A DNA stretch of 64,000 nt from Mycobacterium noviomagense (GTDB lineage Bacteria > Actinomycetota > Actinomycetes > Mycobacteriales > Mycobacteriaceae): the NCBI RefSeq assembly GCF_010731635.1, contig NZ_AP022583.1, positions 1,488,001 to 1,552,000 on the forward strand, written 5' to 3'. The notes beneath the pieces are model-generated. The model saw only the letters and a list, made by a program, of their open reading frames with translations, made no database searches and was not told the origin of the DNA. Both the position numbers and the translations under genes were made by a program. Below are positions 12,370-21,319 of this stretch, piece by piece (position 1 is the first letter of the stretch; each line of letters opens with the position of its first letter).

Positions 12370-12497
12370 GCCGTTTACTATAACGCCCGGACAAAGCCCT
12401 TTGCGCTGTCTCGGGGAATCGGTCAGGCGATAGTACCCGACCACCAGGTCCTGCCAACCAGGCCCGACAAGCGCTGGCGGTATGCCAGCATCGAGAA

Positions 12498-13127
12498 ATG
12501 AGTGCGCGGATCATCGCGTGCCTCGTTGCGGCTGCCGCGGTGACGGCTGGCGCGCTGCTGACCACCGCGACTGGTGCGGTAGCCGATCCCTGCCCAGACA
12601 GTGAGGTGGTGTTCGCGCGCGGCACCAACGAGCCTCCCGGCGTCGGCGCGGTCGGCCAGGCGTTCATCGACTCACTGAGGTCGCAAGCACGTGGGCGGTC
12701 AATCGGCGTCTACGCGGTCAACTACCCGGCGACCGACGCGTTCGTCAGCAGCTCGTACGCCGGTGCCGGTGACGCACGGGGTCATATCGAAAACATGGCT
12801 GCGAGCTGTCCCGCCACTCGAATGGTGCTGGGCGGATATTCGCAAGGGGCGGGTGTCATCGACTTGGCGACCGACTCCATGCCGCCCCAGGTGGCCGACC
12901 ACGTCGCCGCGGTGGCGCTGTTCGGCAATCCGGAAAGCACGTTCGCCAGGACGCTGGGCGGCGGCCGGCTCCCCACCATCAGCCCCCTGTACCGGCCCAA
13001 GACCATCGCCTTGTGCGTCGCCGACGACCCGATCTGTTCGGAGGGCAGAAATCCCGCTGCGCACGTCGCGTACATCCAATCGGGCATGACCAACGAGGCC
13101 GCTTCGTTCGCCGCTGGTCGGCTCTGA
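12498..13127 (+). CDS. Cutinase-family serine esterase (Cut5-like)
   Basis: 209 aa. Signal peptide about 1-29. The mature cutinase alpha/beta-hydrolase domain starts [19 protein letters not shown]. The nucleophile Ser is in GGYSQGAG, and the catalytic Asp and His are in CVADDPIC and HVAYIQSGM. Two disulphides are expected (CPDSE with the Cys before PATR; the two Cys around ADDP). Mycobacterial cutinases are cell-wall or secreted lipases and phospholipases. It is first of a tandem pair. Confidence 0.93.
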   Translation: MSARIIACLVAAAAVTAGALLTTATGAVADPCPDSEVVFARGTNEPPGVGAVGQAFIDSLRSQARGRSIGVYAVNYPATDAFVSSSYAGAGDARGHIENMAASCPATRMVLGGYSQGAGVIDLATDSMPPQVADHVAAVALFGNPESTFARTLGGGRLPTISPLYRPKTIALCVADDPICSEGRNPAAHVAYIQSGMTNEAASFAAGRL

Positions 13128-13213
13128 CCGCTAAGGCGGTTACTTTTGTCGGCGTCCATGTCTTACCAGCCATCGGGTCACGGCGAACACCACGGGTGTG
13201 TCAGCATGCAGAG

Positions 13214-13861
13214 ATGACTGTCCGCGAAATCGCTCGCATGCTCGCTGCTTCTGTGGTGACAGCTGGGGCACTGGTCAGCGCCACCATGCCGCCCGCTCAA
13301 GCGGACCAATGCCCCAACAGTGAGGTGGTGTTCGCTCGTGGCACCGGCGAGCCCCCCGGACTTGGTGGGGTGGGCCAAGCGTTCGTCGACTCGCTCCAGT
13401 CCCAACTCCCGGGGCAATCCATCGGCGTCTACCCGGTCAACTACCCGGCGACAAACGACTACGTCAACAGCGCGTTGGCCGGTGCCAGCGACGCCAGCGC
13501 TCATGTTCAGAACACCGTGGCGACTTGTCCCAACACCAAAGTGGTGCTTGGTGGCTATTCGCAGGGCGCGGGCGTGATGGACCTGGTCAGCAACCAGCTG
13601 CCGCCCCAGCCGGCCGATCATGTCGCTGCAGTCGCTCTCTTCGGTAACCCGTCGAGTAGCTACGCGAATTCGCTGACGAACGGTCAAATCCCGGCGGTCA
13701 ACTCCGCGTATCGCCCCAAGACCATCGACTTGTGCATTCCCGACGACATCATCTGCGCCGAAGGCGGAAACATGGTCCCCCACCTGATGTATGTCCAGTC
13801 CGGAATGCCAGACCAAGCCGCCACATTTGTTGCCAGTCGGCTGCAGCCGTCATCGACATAG
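13214..13861 (+). CDS. Cutinase-family serine esterase, second copy
   Basis: 215 aa from the ATG at 13214. Signal peptide about 1-32 (cut near AQA-DQC). Same catalytic set as its neighbour: [16 protein letters not shown] and HLMYVQSGM. Most of the mature domain aligns with the first copy without gaps, so the pair arose by tandem duplication. The spacing of 86 bp allows a shared transcript. Confidence 0.93.
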   Translation: MTVREIARMLAASVVTAGALVSATMPPAQADQCPNSEVVFARGTGEPPGLGGVGQAFVDSLQSQLPGQSIGVYPVNYPATNDYVNSALAGASDASAHVQNTVATCPNTKVVLGGYSQGAGVMDLVSNQLPPQPADHVAAVALFGNPSSSYANSLTNGQIPAVNSAYRPKTIDLCIPDDIICAEGGNMVPHLMYVQSGMPDQAATFVASRLQPSST

Positions 13862-14045
13862 TGGTTGACCGGGCGAGTAGTCGACTACCCCATTCGTGCG
13901 GATCATTGGTAAACCGATGCGCGCAGGCCTACATTCAGTGCGGCGGCGAACGGTATGACTGATCCGAGAGCTGTGCTGCGACTCCCCCGACCGGCCAAGC
14001 CGAGCGCGGCCTCAACAACGCAGTGTGCACGAAGGGAGTCTGGAC

Positions 14046-14438
14046 ATGTCAGCGCAAGAGCACAACATCGAGCTGGTCAAAAACGGCTATGCCGCATTCG
14101 CGGCAGGCGACGTCGAAACGCTGATGAACCTATTCGACGACAACCTCGAGTGGATCCAGCCGGGCGAAAGCGCGATCAGCGGGACCCACCACGGCAAAGG
14201 CGAACTCGGCCAACTGCTGGCCCGGTTCGCCGAGAAGTCGTTGCGGGTCACGCCACGCCGTTTTTTGGCTGACGGCGATCTGGTCGTCGCCCTTACCGAC
14301 ATCACCGTTGGCGCGGAAAGTGGCCAAGACGCCGATGTGTTCACGCTGCGCGATGACAAAGTGGTGCGGGCGCAGGTGCACACCGACACGGCAATGATGG
14401 AGCGGGTGTACGGCAAGAAGCAGGTGGTGGCCGGCTAG
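14046..14438 (+). CDS. SnoaL-like / nuclear transport factor 2-fold protein
   Basis: 130 aa from the ATG at 14046 (GAAGGGAG upstream); the frame is open seven codons further. NIELVKNGYAAFAAGDVETLMNLFDDNLEWIQPG is the usual start of SnoaL-like ketosteroid-isomerase-fold proteins. There is one compact domain, with no signal or membrane helix. Members bind or isomerise small hydrophobic ligands; the ligand here is unknown. Confidence 0.8.
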   Translation: MSAQEHNIELVKNGYAAFAAGDVETLMNLFDDNLEWIQPGESAISGTHHGKGELGQLLARFAEKSLRVTPRRFLADGDLVVALTDITVGAESGQDADVFTLRDDKVVRAQVHTDTAMMERVYGKKQVVAG

Positions 14439-14457
14439 GAGCTGCGCCCACGGATTC

Positions 14458-14485
14458 GGCCCGTCATCCATTCGGATGACGGGCC
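14458..14485. terminator. Hairpin between convergent genes
   Basis: A perfect 12-bp stem, GGCCCGTCATCC / GGATGACGGGCC, with an ATTC loop lies between the convergent SnoaL-like and GlsB-like genes. There is no U tract, as is common in mycobacteria. It could serve both directions. Confidence 0.7.
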
Positions 14486-14509
14486 GGTCCATGTGGCTAG
14501 ACGTTCGCG

Positions 14510-14809
14510 TTAAAGCCTGCGCGACCCACCAAGAGGCGTTCCGCCACGGCGACGGCCCGTGACTGCCTCGTAAGCCGCGATGAGGATGATGGCGACGACG
14601 ACCCCGATGATCAGCGGGATCCAGGCGATGCCCCCATTGGCGTTGTGATAGCCGAACGCACTGGCCACCGCCGAGCCGATCAAGCCACCCACGGCACCGA
14701 TCAGCACCGTCATGATCATGCCGATGCTCTGCCTGCCCGGCATGATGAGACGTGCCACCACACCGATAATGGCGCCCACGATGATGGCGAGAATTATTGC
14801 TCCGATCAT
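14510..14809 (-). CDS. GlsB/YeaQ/YmgE-family membrane protein
   Basis: 99 aa from the ATG at 14809, preceded by CAGGAGC. Three hydrophobic helices are rich in Gly (MIGAIILAIIVGAIIGVVARLI, TVLIGAVGGLIGSAVASAF, IPLIIGVVVAIILIAAYEA), ending in a basic tail. The LIMPGRQ motif after TM1 is the family signature. These are transglycosylase-associated, stress-induced inner-membrane proteins of unknown mechanism. Confidence 0.9.
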   Translation of the reverse strand: MIGAIILAIIVGAIIGVVARLIMPGRQSIGMIMTVLIGAVGGLIGSAVASAFGYHNANGGIAWIPLIIGVVVAIILIAAYEAVTGRRRGGTPLGGSRRL

Positions 14810-14912
14810 TGCAGCTCCTGTCGTAACGGCGCCTGGATCCAGCGCCTTGTTCAACATGTGTTCCCCGTAGTGGCTGCCTTGTAACGTCGCGTGAGAGTGG
14901 CCGTTCGTGGCC

Positions 14913-15695
14913 TCAGGCCCTTGCGTCGCGCCTCCGTCCGGTTAACGCTCGCGGCACAGCGGACAACATCTTCACCAATGGCGAGTTGAGGGCGAGCCCC
15001 ACGTAGGTGGCCACACCGACGCCGGTGAGCGCCGCGACGGCAGACGGCTTGGGCAGCCATCTCAGCGCGGCCACCGCCACGGCGGGCGGAGCGCTGAGCT
15101 GCGGATCGGACTCGCCCTGCCCACCGGAGGCCGCCGGCTGCAGCGGGGTCTTGGCGTCAAAGGTGTCCAGCATCGCGGGGACGAACGCCGCCATGTCCTG
15201 CGGGCCTCTACTGGTGACCAGATTTCCGTCGCGAACGACCTCGTGATCGAGCCACGTGGCGCCGGCATTCACCAAATCGTCGCGGATTCCCGGCCAGGAG
15301 GTCAGAGTCCGCCCGTTGAGAATTCCCGCCGACGCCAACACCCAGGGCCCGTGGCACAACGTGACAATCGGCTTGCCGCTTTCGGCGAACCCGCGCACGA
15401 ACTCCCGCGCCTGCGCTGACTGCCGCAACAGGTCGGGGTTGATGAAGCCACCGGGCAACAGCAGCCCGTCGTAGTTGCCGGAATGGGCTTCGCTGACGGT
15501 CTTGTCGACGCCGACCCGGGTGGCCGGCATATGCAGATTGACACCACGTATCCGCCCGTGGCGCAACGAGACGACGTCGACCTTGGCGCCCGCCAACTGC
15601 AGAGCCCGCAACGGAACGACGAGCTCGATCTTCTCGAAACCGTCAGCGGCGAGGATGGCAATTTTGCGGCCCTGAAGCCGGCGCATGTTGGGCAT
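14913..15695 (-). CDS. DJ-1/PfpI-family protein with C-terminal extension
   Basis: About 260 aa from the ATG at 15695. The DJ-1/PfpI domain (about 8-185) has GRKIAILAADGFEKIEL, a YDGLLLPGG strand, and the nucleophile elbow IVTLCHGPWVLASAG with Cys followed by His. This set is typical of PfpI-like deglycase/protease-fold proteins. A C-terminal stretch of about 70 residues, partly hydrophobic (AALTGVGVATYVGLAL), is not part of the core domain. Substrate unknown; a stress role is common in the family. Confidence 0.85.
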   Translation of the reverse strand: MPNMRRLQGRKIAILAADGFEKIELVVPLRALQLAGAKVDVVSLRHGRIRGVNLHMPATRVGVDKTVSEAHSGNYDGLLLPGGFINPDLLRQSAQAREFVRGFAESGKPIVTLCHGPWVLASAGILNGRTLTSWPGIRDDLVNAGATWLDHEVVRDGNLVTSRGPQDMAAFVPAMLDTFDAKTPLQPAASGGQGESDPQLSAPPAVAVAALRWLPKPSAVAALTGVGVATYVGLALNSPLVKMLSAVPRALTGRRRDARA

Positions 15696-15757
15696 GGCTT
15701 GCGGGTACCCGGCCCCACGCCTCGGCACACGGCGTGCGGGTTCTCCGCTGCAGCCGC

Positions 15758-15907
15758 TCAGTCGGTCCGCTCAGGAGGCTTTGGGACTTCTTGTCCGTCA
15801 GAGGACGGCTTGTTCAACCACTTCCTCAGCCGAGCCAGCTGATCGATCGCGATGCCAAGCCCCACCAGCGCGAGCGTCACCATAATCGCGGTGGCCATAT
15901 CACCCAT
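15758..15907 (-). CDS. Small single-pass membrane protein (49 aa)
   Basis: ATG at 15907. Residues 4-24 form a membrane helix (MATAIMVTLALVGLGIAIDQL), followed by a basic stretch (ARLRKWLNK) and a polar Pro-rich tail ending PPERTD. Helix, positive-inside flank and clean boundaries make it look like a real short gene. No family recognised. It lies between the DJ-1 gene and the flavoprotein remnant, all on the minus strand. Confidence 0.5.
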   Translation of the reverse strand: MGDMATAIMVTLALVGLGIAIDQLARLRKWLNKPSSDGQEVPKPPERTD

Positions 15908-15922
15908 GGTGACAGCCGGGCG

Positions 15923-16320
15923 CTAACTCCCGGCCGCTTTGACCTCGATGCCGACGTGCACCCTGTCGATGCCGCCGCGCACGATCGAGTGCGCGTAAAA
16001 CCACCATGCGTGATACCAGTACCGCTTGAGTACGGCGTTGTAGATGTGGCGGGTTTCCGACTTCGGTAGGACCCGGGCGATCGCTTCGACCGGTTCGCCC
16101 TTGGGTTTGCCCAACGCCGTACTCTTGGCGATCGTCACTCTAGGAGCGTTGCGAATTCGCTTGACTTTCCACGAGTAATCGTCGGTATGACGAGGAGCCG
16201 GTCGCCGTCCGGCACGCCCCAGATGGGTGTGGGCTTGGGGCGTCCATCCTTGGTGAACGTCGTCAAGAGCAGGTACTTGGATTGGATGACGTCGTTGAAA
16301 CTGAGAGCCAGCTTTCTCGT
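15923..16320 (-). pseudogene. PPOX-class F420-dependent oxidoreductase (Rv2061c-like), frameshifted
   Basis: The N-terminal half reads SFNDVIQSKYLLLTTFTKDG and GVPDGDRLLVI in one frame. The C-terminal half reads DDYSWKVKRIRNAPRVTIA through YWYHAWWFYAHSIVRGGIDRVHV in another. The frames meet at about 16186-16189, where one base appears missing (CTCGTCAT|ACCGAC). Joined, they give a full split-barrel flavin/F420 enzyme of about 130 aa. The original start is not certain (near 16310-16320). Confidence 0.75.
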
Positions 16321-16562
16321 TCCTTTCCGTGACTGGGGTGTGTCCCGGTCGCGCTTTATTTACTGTCTCGCGCGTGGCACCAGTCTTAGCCGACACGCTC
16401 GATCCAGAAGCAGTCGATACCGCTGTGTGATAGCCGGTCACAGACAGGTGTCAGTTGGTCGTCAGTTGTGCTCTCAGCCTCGACGCGAGGTGGCCACCTG
16501 GGTGCAGTCAGTACACACTGCGGGTAGTCGGCAACCTCAGAGCCGGACCAGGGGGCGACACC

Positions 16563-16718
16563 ATGCAGGCAGACGCGCACAACGACACGGGGCGCGAAGA
16601 GCGCCGCGCACAGCTTGAGCAGCGTCGCGCAGCAGTCGCACGCGAGATGCGCCGCCTGGCGAAGGAGTTGGCAGACATCGACAGGCAGCTTGACGAGATC
16701 GAGCAATCAGACCGCTGA
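16563..16718 (+). CDS. Small coiled-coil protein (51 aa)
   Basis: ATG at 16563. After about 10 polar residues the rest is one charged amphipathic helix (REERRAQLEQRRAAVAREMR, then LAKELADIDRQLDEIEQ) with heptad-like Leu/Ala spacing, consistent with a coiled coil. There is no upstream Shine-Dalgarno of note. Function unknown. It could be a small cytoplasmic adaptor, or spurious. Confidence 0.5.
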   Translation: MQADAHNDTGREERRAQLEQRRAAVAREMRRLAKELADIDRQLDEIEQSDR

Positions 16719-16791
16719 CTGAAAGACCACGACCCGCTGAAGCGGGCCACGGTGGTACCGTCGATGTGCCAGCGGGATAGGACGAGCACAG

Positions 16792-17646
16792 ATGAACGTC
16801 GACGACGAATCCGTGACAACGCTGGAGGACCTCAGAGGCGATCTGGCGCAACGGTACAAGTGGACACCGAGCAGCGGGGCCTCCGTCGACCCATCGGTTG
16901 TTGATGCCGACATGGCGGCCTTGGACCGCGACGGCTACGTGATTTGGGAGAACCTACTCAGCGCCGGAGACTGCCGGGAGATTCGTGACGTTGTGCGGCC
17001 CTGGCTGGGGCACACCGGGCGGAACTCGTTCGAGGGCAAGCGCACTCAGCGCGTCTACAGCGTGCTGAGCCGGACCCGGCTGTGCGACCGGCTTGTCGAT
17101 CATCCGCGGGTGCTGGCCGTGCTCGACCGGTTGCTGATGCCCAACTACCTACTTTCCGCGTTGCAGGCCATCAACATTCAACCGGGCGAGTCCGCGCAGC
17201 TGGCTCACCACGACGACGGGTTCTACCCGATCCCCCGTCCCCGGGAGCCGTTGGCCGCCGCGACGATCTGGGCGATCGACGACTTCACCGCGGACAACGG
17301 GGCCACAGTTCTCTACCCGGGCAGCCACCGTTGGGGCAAGCGGCGGCCGGGCCCAGACGATCCCGCGTTACCTGTCGTGATGCCCGCCGGTTCGTGCGTG
17401 TTCTTCGTCGGCACGTTGTGGCATGGCGGAGGGGCTAACACTACTGCGCGCGACCGCCTCGCCGTCACCGCGCAATACTGCCAGCCGTGGCTGCGACCGA
17501 TGGAGGCCTTCACGCTGTCGGTATCACGCGAGATCGCTCGAGCGGTGTCCGACGACATTCGCCGCATGCTGGGCTACAGCATCCATCCGCCGTTCGTCGG
17601 CGCGGTCGACGGCTTGCATCCGCTGCGGTTGTTGGACCAACCCTAG
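16792..17646 (+). CDS. Phytanoyl-CoA dioxygenase (PhyH)-like Fe(II)/2-oxoglutarate oxygenase
   Basis: 284 aa. The double-stranded beta-helix iron triad is visible: His140-x-Asp142 in LAHHDDGFY, and His211 in TLWHGGGAN. Arg220 is positioned to bind 2-oxoglutarate (TTARDRLAVT). PGSHRWGK is another family signature. PhyH-type enzymes hydroxylate lipids or small natural products. The substrate is not evident. The gene ends just before the convergent regulator (stops overlap by 4 bp). Confidence 0.88.
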   Translation: MNVDDESVTTLEDLRGDLAQRYKWTPSSGASVDPSVVDADMAALDRDGYVIWENLLSAGDCREIRDVVRPWLGHTGRNSFEGKRTQRVYSVLSRTRLCDRLVDHPRVLAVLDRLLMPNYLLSALQAINIQPGESAQLAHHDDGFYPIPRPREPLAAATIWAIDDFTADNGATVLYPGSHRWGKRRPGPDDPALPVVMPAGSCVFFVGTLWHGGGANTTARDRLAVTAQYCQPWLRPMEAFTLSVSREIARAVSDDIRRMLGYSIHPPFVGAVDGLHPLRLLDQP

Positions 17647-20600
17647 ACGTGCCTGGCCGCTTCTTGGGCGAGCTGCACGCGGGAGCTCAGGCCGAGCTTG
17701 GTGTAGACGTGGGTGAGATGGGACTGCACGGTACGTGGAGAGACGAAAAGCCTTGTGGCGATATCGTTATTGGCCAGTCCTTCGCTGACCAGTCGTACGA
17801 CGTCACGTTCGGTCGGGGTGAGCGAGGCCCAGCCGCTGGCGGGCCGTTTGCGTTCACCGTGGCGGCGCTGCGCGTAAGCGATCGCCTCCTCGGTGGACAA
17901 TGCCGCACCCTCTGACCAGGCGGCTTCAAAGTCATTGTCGCCCATGGTATTTCGCAGTGCCACCGTGGCTTCGTCGGCGAAGTCGTAGATCTTGAAGCGC
18001 ACCGAGCCCATACGCTGCCGGATTGCCTGTGCTGCGCCGAAAAGCCGCGCCGCTTCGGGGTGGCTGCCGGCCTCGCCGGCGAGAGCGGCGAGAGATTCGA
18101 GGATGTCAGGAACGTTCAGGTGCGCACCGGTGCTCGCCGCGAGCGAGAGAGCCTCGTGTGAATCACGTTCGCCCTGCTCAAACTCACCCGCTGCGATCGC
18201 AACGCGGGCGCGCATCAACAGCGCCGCCGCCTGGAAGCCGCCCCAGGAGGTCGACACGGCAGCGTCGGCCCAGCGGCGGGCCGCGACCAGATCCCCGCCC
18301 GCCAGCGCGGCCGCAGCACTGTACGTGCGCTGCAGCGCCGCCATCTGCGGCAGGGTAGTCACTTGCGGCCAGGCGTCGGCCGCGTCCTGCAGCGCCGCTG
18401 CATCGCCGCCGGCCATGGCCGAGAAACTCAGCGCCGCGTATCCGTAGGCTGCGTACGCCCCGCCAACCTCGGCGGCAGCGTTGACGGCCGCCTCGGCGGC
18501 GGCTCGGGCCGCGGCCACTTCACCTTGCAACGCCAGCACGACGCCCTGGCCCCCGAGGCATTGCAGCTCCATGAGCCCATCGTGGGCGGCGCGGGCGTCG
18601 GCCAGCAGGTCGGCGAGTTGTGTGGCCGCGCTGGCGAGTTCGCCCTGATGTATCTGTGCCCAAGCGAGACAGTAGCGGCATATGCGCGAGTTGTACCGGT
18701 CGCCGATGGCATCGGCGAGGTCGCGTCCTTCTTCGGCGGGCGCGCGCGTCGCGAGCGGGTCAGCGGCGTGGTTCGCTGCGCGTGCCTGCCCGGCGAGAAT
18801 CTGGCTAAGCCGCCATCGGTCGCCCAAATCTCGGGCCAGGCCGATCGCCTCGGCGAAGTACGGCCCGGCCGCCTCGGCGCTGAGGGCGGCGACAATGCCG
18901 CAGGCGGTCAGCGCCCGTACCAGCAGCGCCGCGTCATCGATCTCGCGCGCGATCGTCAGGGCCTGCTGGGCCTGATCCGGGCTGTCGGCATCGCCCAACC
19001 AGACGCCGAGCACGGCCCTGTCGGCGAGTGCCCGCGCCCGCACCGCGAGCACCACCTCCGCGCGCTGGACGTCGAGATCGCTAAGCGCGGCGTCGAACCA
19101 GGCCAGCCCTTCCCGGACGCGACCCCGCGCTTGCCATAGTGGCTGCAGCGACGACGCCAACGCCAACGCCGGCTCGATGTCGTGGTTCTCCAGACTCCAG
19201 GCGAACGCAGCGCGCAGGTTATCGATCTCGGTTTCGGCTTGCTCAAGGCGCTGTTCGTAATCACTGCCTGCTGGCGCGTCAAGCGGGGCGGCCATCGCCG
19301 TGTAGTAATCACGGTGACGCGTCCGCACGGTGTCGGCCTCGCCGGACTCTACGAGTTTTTCCTGGGCGTACTGGCGCACCGTTTCCAGCAAAAGGAATCG
19401 CGTTGCGCCACTGGCGTGTTCAGCCACGACAAGGGACTTGTCTACCAGCAGGGTGAGCAGGTCCAGAACCTGGAAGCGCTCCACATCACCGGATCCGGCT
19501 ACCGCTTGGGCGGCGTCGAGATCGAATCCACCCATAAAAACTGCCAGTCGACGGAAGAGCACCCGCTCAGGTTCGGTCAAGAGCGCGTGCGACCAATCCA
19601 CCGAGGCGCGCAAGGTCTGTTGGCGGCGCACCGCGGTCCGCGCACCACCGGTCAGCAGCCGGAATCGGTCGTGCAGGCTGTCGAGGATCTCATCCAGCGA
19701 TAGGGCGCGCACACGTGCCGCAGCAAGCTCGATCGCCAGAGGTAAGCCATCGAGGCGTGTGCAGATCTCCTTGACCGTCGCGGCATTGTCATCGCAGACA
19801 GCGAAGTCGGGCCGAACACGTCGAGCCCGGTCCTCAAATAACTCGACGGCTTCATCGGCCAGCGACAATGACGGCATCCGCCAACCGACTTCACCGGCAA
19901 CCCCGATCGCCTCACGGCTGGTAGCCAACACCGTCACGTCGGGACCTGCGCCCAGCAGAGCAACGACCATTGCCGCGCTGGCATCCAGTAGATGCTCGCA
20001 GTTGTCCAACACCAATAGCATCTGCCGGTCGGCGACGAAACGGGTGAGGGTGTCCATCGTGGAGCGGCCCGGTTGATCGGGTAACTCCAATGCGCGGGCC
20101 ACCGCAATAGGCACCACGTCGGGATCGGTGATCGGCGCCAGATCCACATACCAGATCCCGTCGGCGAACTCCTCGGCCAGCCGGGCCGCGATCTGCACCG
20201 CCAACCGGGTTTTGCCCACCCCTCCGGTGCCCGTCAAAGTGACCAGCCGGTTGTGCGCCAACAATTCCCGCACCTGAGCCAACTCCGCATCGCGGCCGAC
20301 AAATCTGCTCAACTGCACGGGAAGATGCTGGGAAGCAACGGTCTTGGTAACACGCAGCGGTGGGAAGTCGTTGCGGAGGTCAGGGTGGCATAGTTGCACC
20401 ACCCGCTCGGGGCGCGGCAGGTCTCGCAGCGGATGGGTGCCCAGATCGGTCAGCCATGCACCGTCCGGCAGTCGATCCACCACCAGATCGCTTGTGGTCG
20501 CAGATAATACGGTCTGACCGCCGTGGGCTAGATTGCGTAGCCGCGCCGTCCGATTGATCGTCGGGCCCGCGTAGTTGCCCTCATTGCGCAGCTGCACCTC

Positions 20601-20939
20601 GCCGGTATGCACACCGATGCGCAACCGGATCGGCGCCAACGGGGCACGTTGCAGCTCCAACGCCGCAACCACCGCATCCGAGGCCCGGGCGAATGCCGCC
20701 ACGAAGCTGTCGCCCTCGCCCTGCTCGACCGGGCGTACCCCCTCATGAGCCGCGACGACATCGCACACGACTTGGTTGAAGCGCGCGATCGCGTCCGTCA
20801 TTTCCTCAGGCTGCGTCTCCCACAGCCGCGTGGAGCCTTCGACGTCTGCCAACAGCAGCGTCACCGTGCCGGTGGGCAGAAGCCCGCTTACGCCCAACTC
20901 GCTCCAGTTCAGCAGCGGTGTGTCCGCGCGTTCGCTCAT
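17643..20939 (-). CDS. Cyclase / NB-ARC ATPase / LuxR-HTH giant regulator, copy 1
   Basis: 1098 aa from the ATG at 20939, the start conserved in all paralogues here (an ATG lies 4 codons upstream). Class III nucleotide cyclase domain at about 20-185: metal-binding Asp32 (LLADVEGST) and Asp77 (GEGDSF), and the Asn129-x3-Arg133 transition-state pair. NB-ARC/AAA ATPase at about 205-480 with Walker A TGTGGVGKT (Lys243) and MLLVLDNCEHLLD. A long TPR-like helical region follows. The last 65 residues are a LuxR HTH (LTPTERDVVRLVSEGLANND). M. tuberculosis relatives are Rv0386, Rv1358, Rv2488c and Rv0890c. It probably integrates a ligand with transcription. Confidence 0.9.
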   Translation of the reverse strand: MSERADTPLLNWSELGVSGLLPTGTVTLLLADVEGSTRLWETQPEEMTDAIARFNQVVCDVVAAHEGVRPVEQGEGDSFVAAFARASDAVVAALELQRAPLAPIRLRIGVHTGEVQLRNEGNYAGPTINRTARLRNLAHGGQTVLSATTSDLVVDRLPDGAWLTDLGTHPLRDLPRPERVVQLCHPDLRNDFPPLRVTKTVASQHLPVQLSRFVGRDAELAQVRELLAHNRLVTLTGTGGVGKTRLAVQIAARLAEEFADGIWYVDLAPITDPDVVPIAVARALELPDQPGRSTMDTLTRFVADRQMLLVLDNCEHLLDASAAMVVALLGAGPDVTVLATSREAIGVAGEVGWRMPSLSLADEAVELFEDRARRVRPDFAVCDDNAATVKEICTRLDGLPLAIELAAARVRALSLDEILDSLHDRFRLLTGGARTAVRRQQTLRASVDWSHALLTEPERVLFRRLAVFMGGFDLDAAQAVAGSGDVERFQVLDLLTLLVDKSLVVAEHASGATRFLLLETVRQYAQEKLVESGEADTVRTRHRDYYTAMAAPLDAPAGSDYEQRLEQAETEIDNLRAAFAWSLENHDIEPALALASSLQPLWQARGRVREGLAWFDAALSDLDVQRAEVVLAVRARALADRAVLGVWLGDADSPDQAQQALTIAREIDDAALLVRALTACGIVAALSAEAAGPYFAEAIGLARDLGDRWRLSQILAGQARAANHAADPLATRAPAEEGRDLADAIGDRYNSRICRYCLAWAQIHQGELASAATQLADLLADARAAHDGLMELQCLGGQGVVLALQGEVAAARAAAEAAVNAAAEVGGAYAAYGYAALSFSAMAGGDAAALQDAADAWPQVTTLPQMAALQRTYSAAAALAGGDLVAARRWADAAVSTSWGGFQAAALLMRARVAIAAGEFEQGERDSHEALSLAASTGAHLNVPDILESLAALAGEAGSHPEAARLFGAAQAIRQRMGSVRFKIYDFADEATVALRNTMGDNDFEAAWSEGAALSTEEAIAYAQRRHGERKRPASGWASLTPTERDVVRLVSEGLANNDIATRLFVSPRTVQSHLTHVYTKLGLSSRVQLAQEAARHV

Positions 20940-20969
20940 GCTAGCCACCATGCGGCCACCACGGGCCGC

Positions 20970-20991
20970 AAAACATCGGCAAAAACGCGTA
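20970..20991 (-). promoter_or_regulatory. Conserved upstream element, copy 1
   Basis: On the plus strand AAAACATCGGCAAAAACGCG, starting 31 bp upstream of the start codon. It matches the element upstream of the other copies (AAACATCAGCGGAAACGCGC) at the same distance. Confidence 0.4.
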
Positions 20992-21045
20992 GAAGTGTGT
21001 TCTAGAGCGCGGCTTTGTAAACTATGGCCCCCACCTCGATAACTT

Positions 21046-21069
21046 TGGTATTACCACATGGTATTACCA
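21046..21069. promoter_or_regulatory. VapB operator repeats
   Basis: TGGTATTACCA occurs twice (21046-21056 and 21059-21069, 13 bp apart). Each is an inverted repeat TGGTA/TACCA. It ends 18 bp before the vapB ATG, the usual place for autoregulation by VapBC. Confidence 0.6.
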
Positions 21070-21087
21070 TTTGATAGGCTGGCTCAT

Positions 21088-21312
21088 ATGAGGGTGACGA
21101 GTAAAGGCCAGGTAACGATTCCATTAGTGGTGCGGCGCAAGCTCGGGATCGAGCCGGGCTCCGAGGTCGAGTTTGAACTCGACGAGCGTGGCGCCCGGCT
21201 AGTGCGCGCCGAGACCGCCCGGGGCAAGACGATTGCCCGTCGGATGCGCCGCCGCGGCACGGTCGCGATGAGTACCGACGAGATCATGGCGCTCACCCGC
21301 GGCGACGAATAG
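21088..21312 (+). CDS. vapB: VapB-type antitoxin, AbrB/SpoVT fold
   Basis: 74 aa from the ATG at 21088. MRVTSKGQVTIPLVVRRKLG is the classic swapped-hairpin AbrB DNA-binding motif. The basic C-terminal half (RRMRRRGTVAMSTDEIMALTRG) would wrap the toxin. The vapC start lies 7 bp downstream. A frame open further upstream would cross the operator repeats, so this start is preferred. Confidence 0.9.
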   Translation: MRVTSKGQVTIPLVVRRKLGIEPGSEVEFELDERGARLVRAETARGKTIARRMRRRGTVAMSTDEIMALTRGDE

Positions 21313-21319
21313 CTCGCCG

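Noticed and set aside
16321..16441. Extended N-terminus of the flavoprotein remnant
   Set aside because: This upstream frame (SGSSVSAKTGATRETV...) belongs to the shifted frame and does not match the family.
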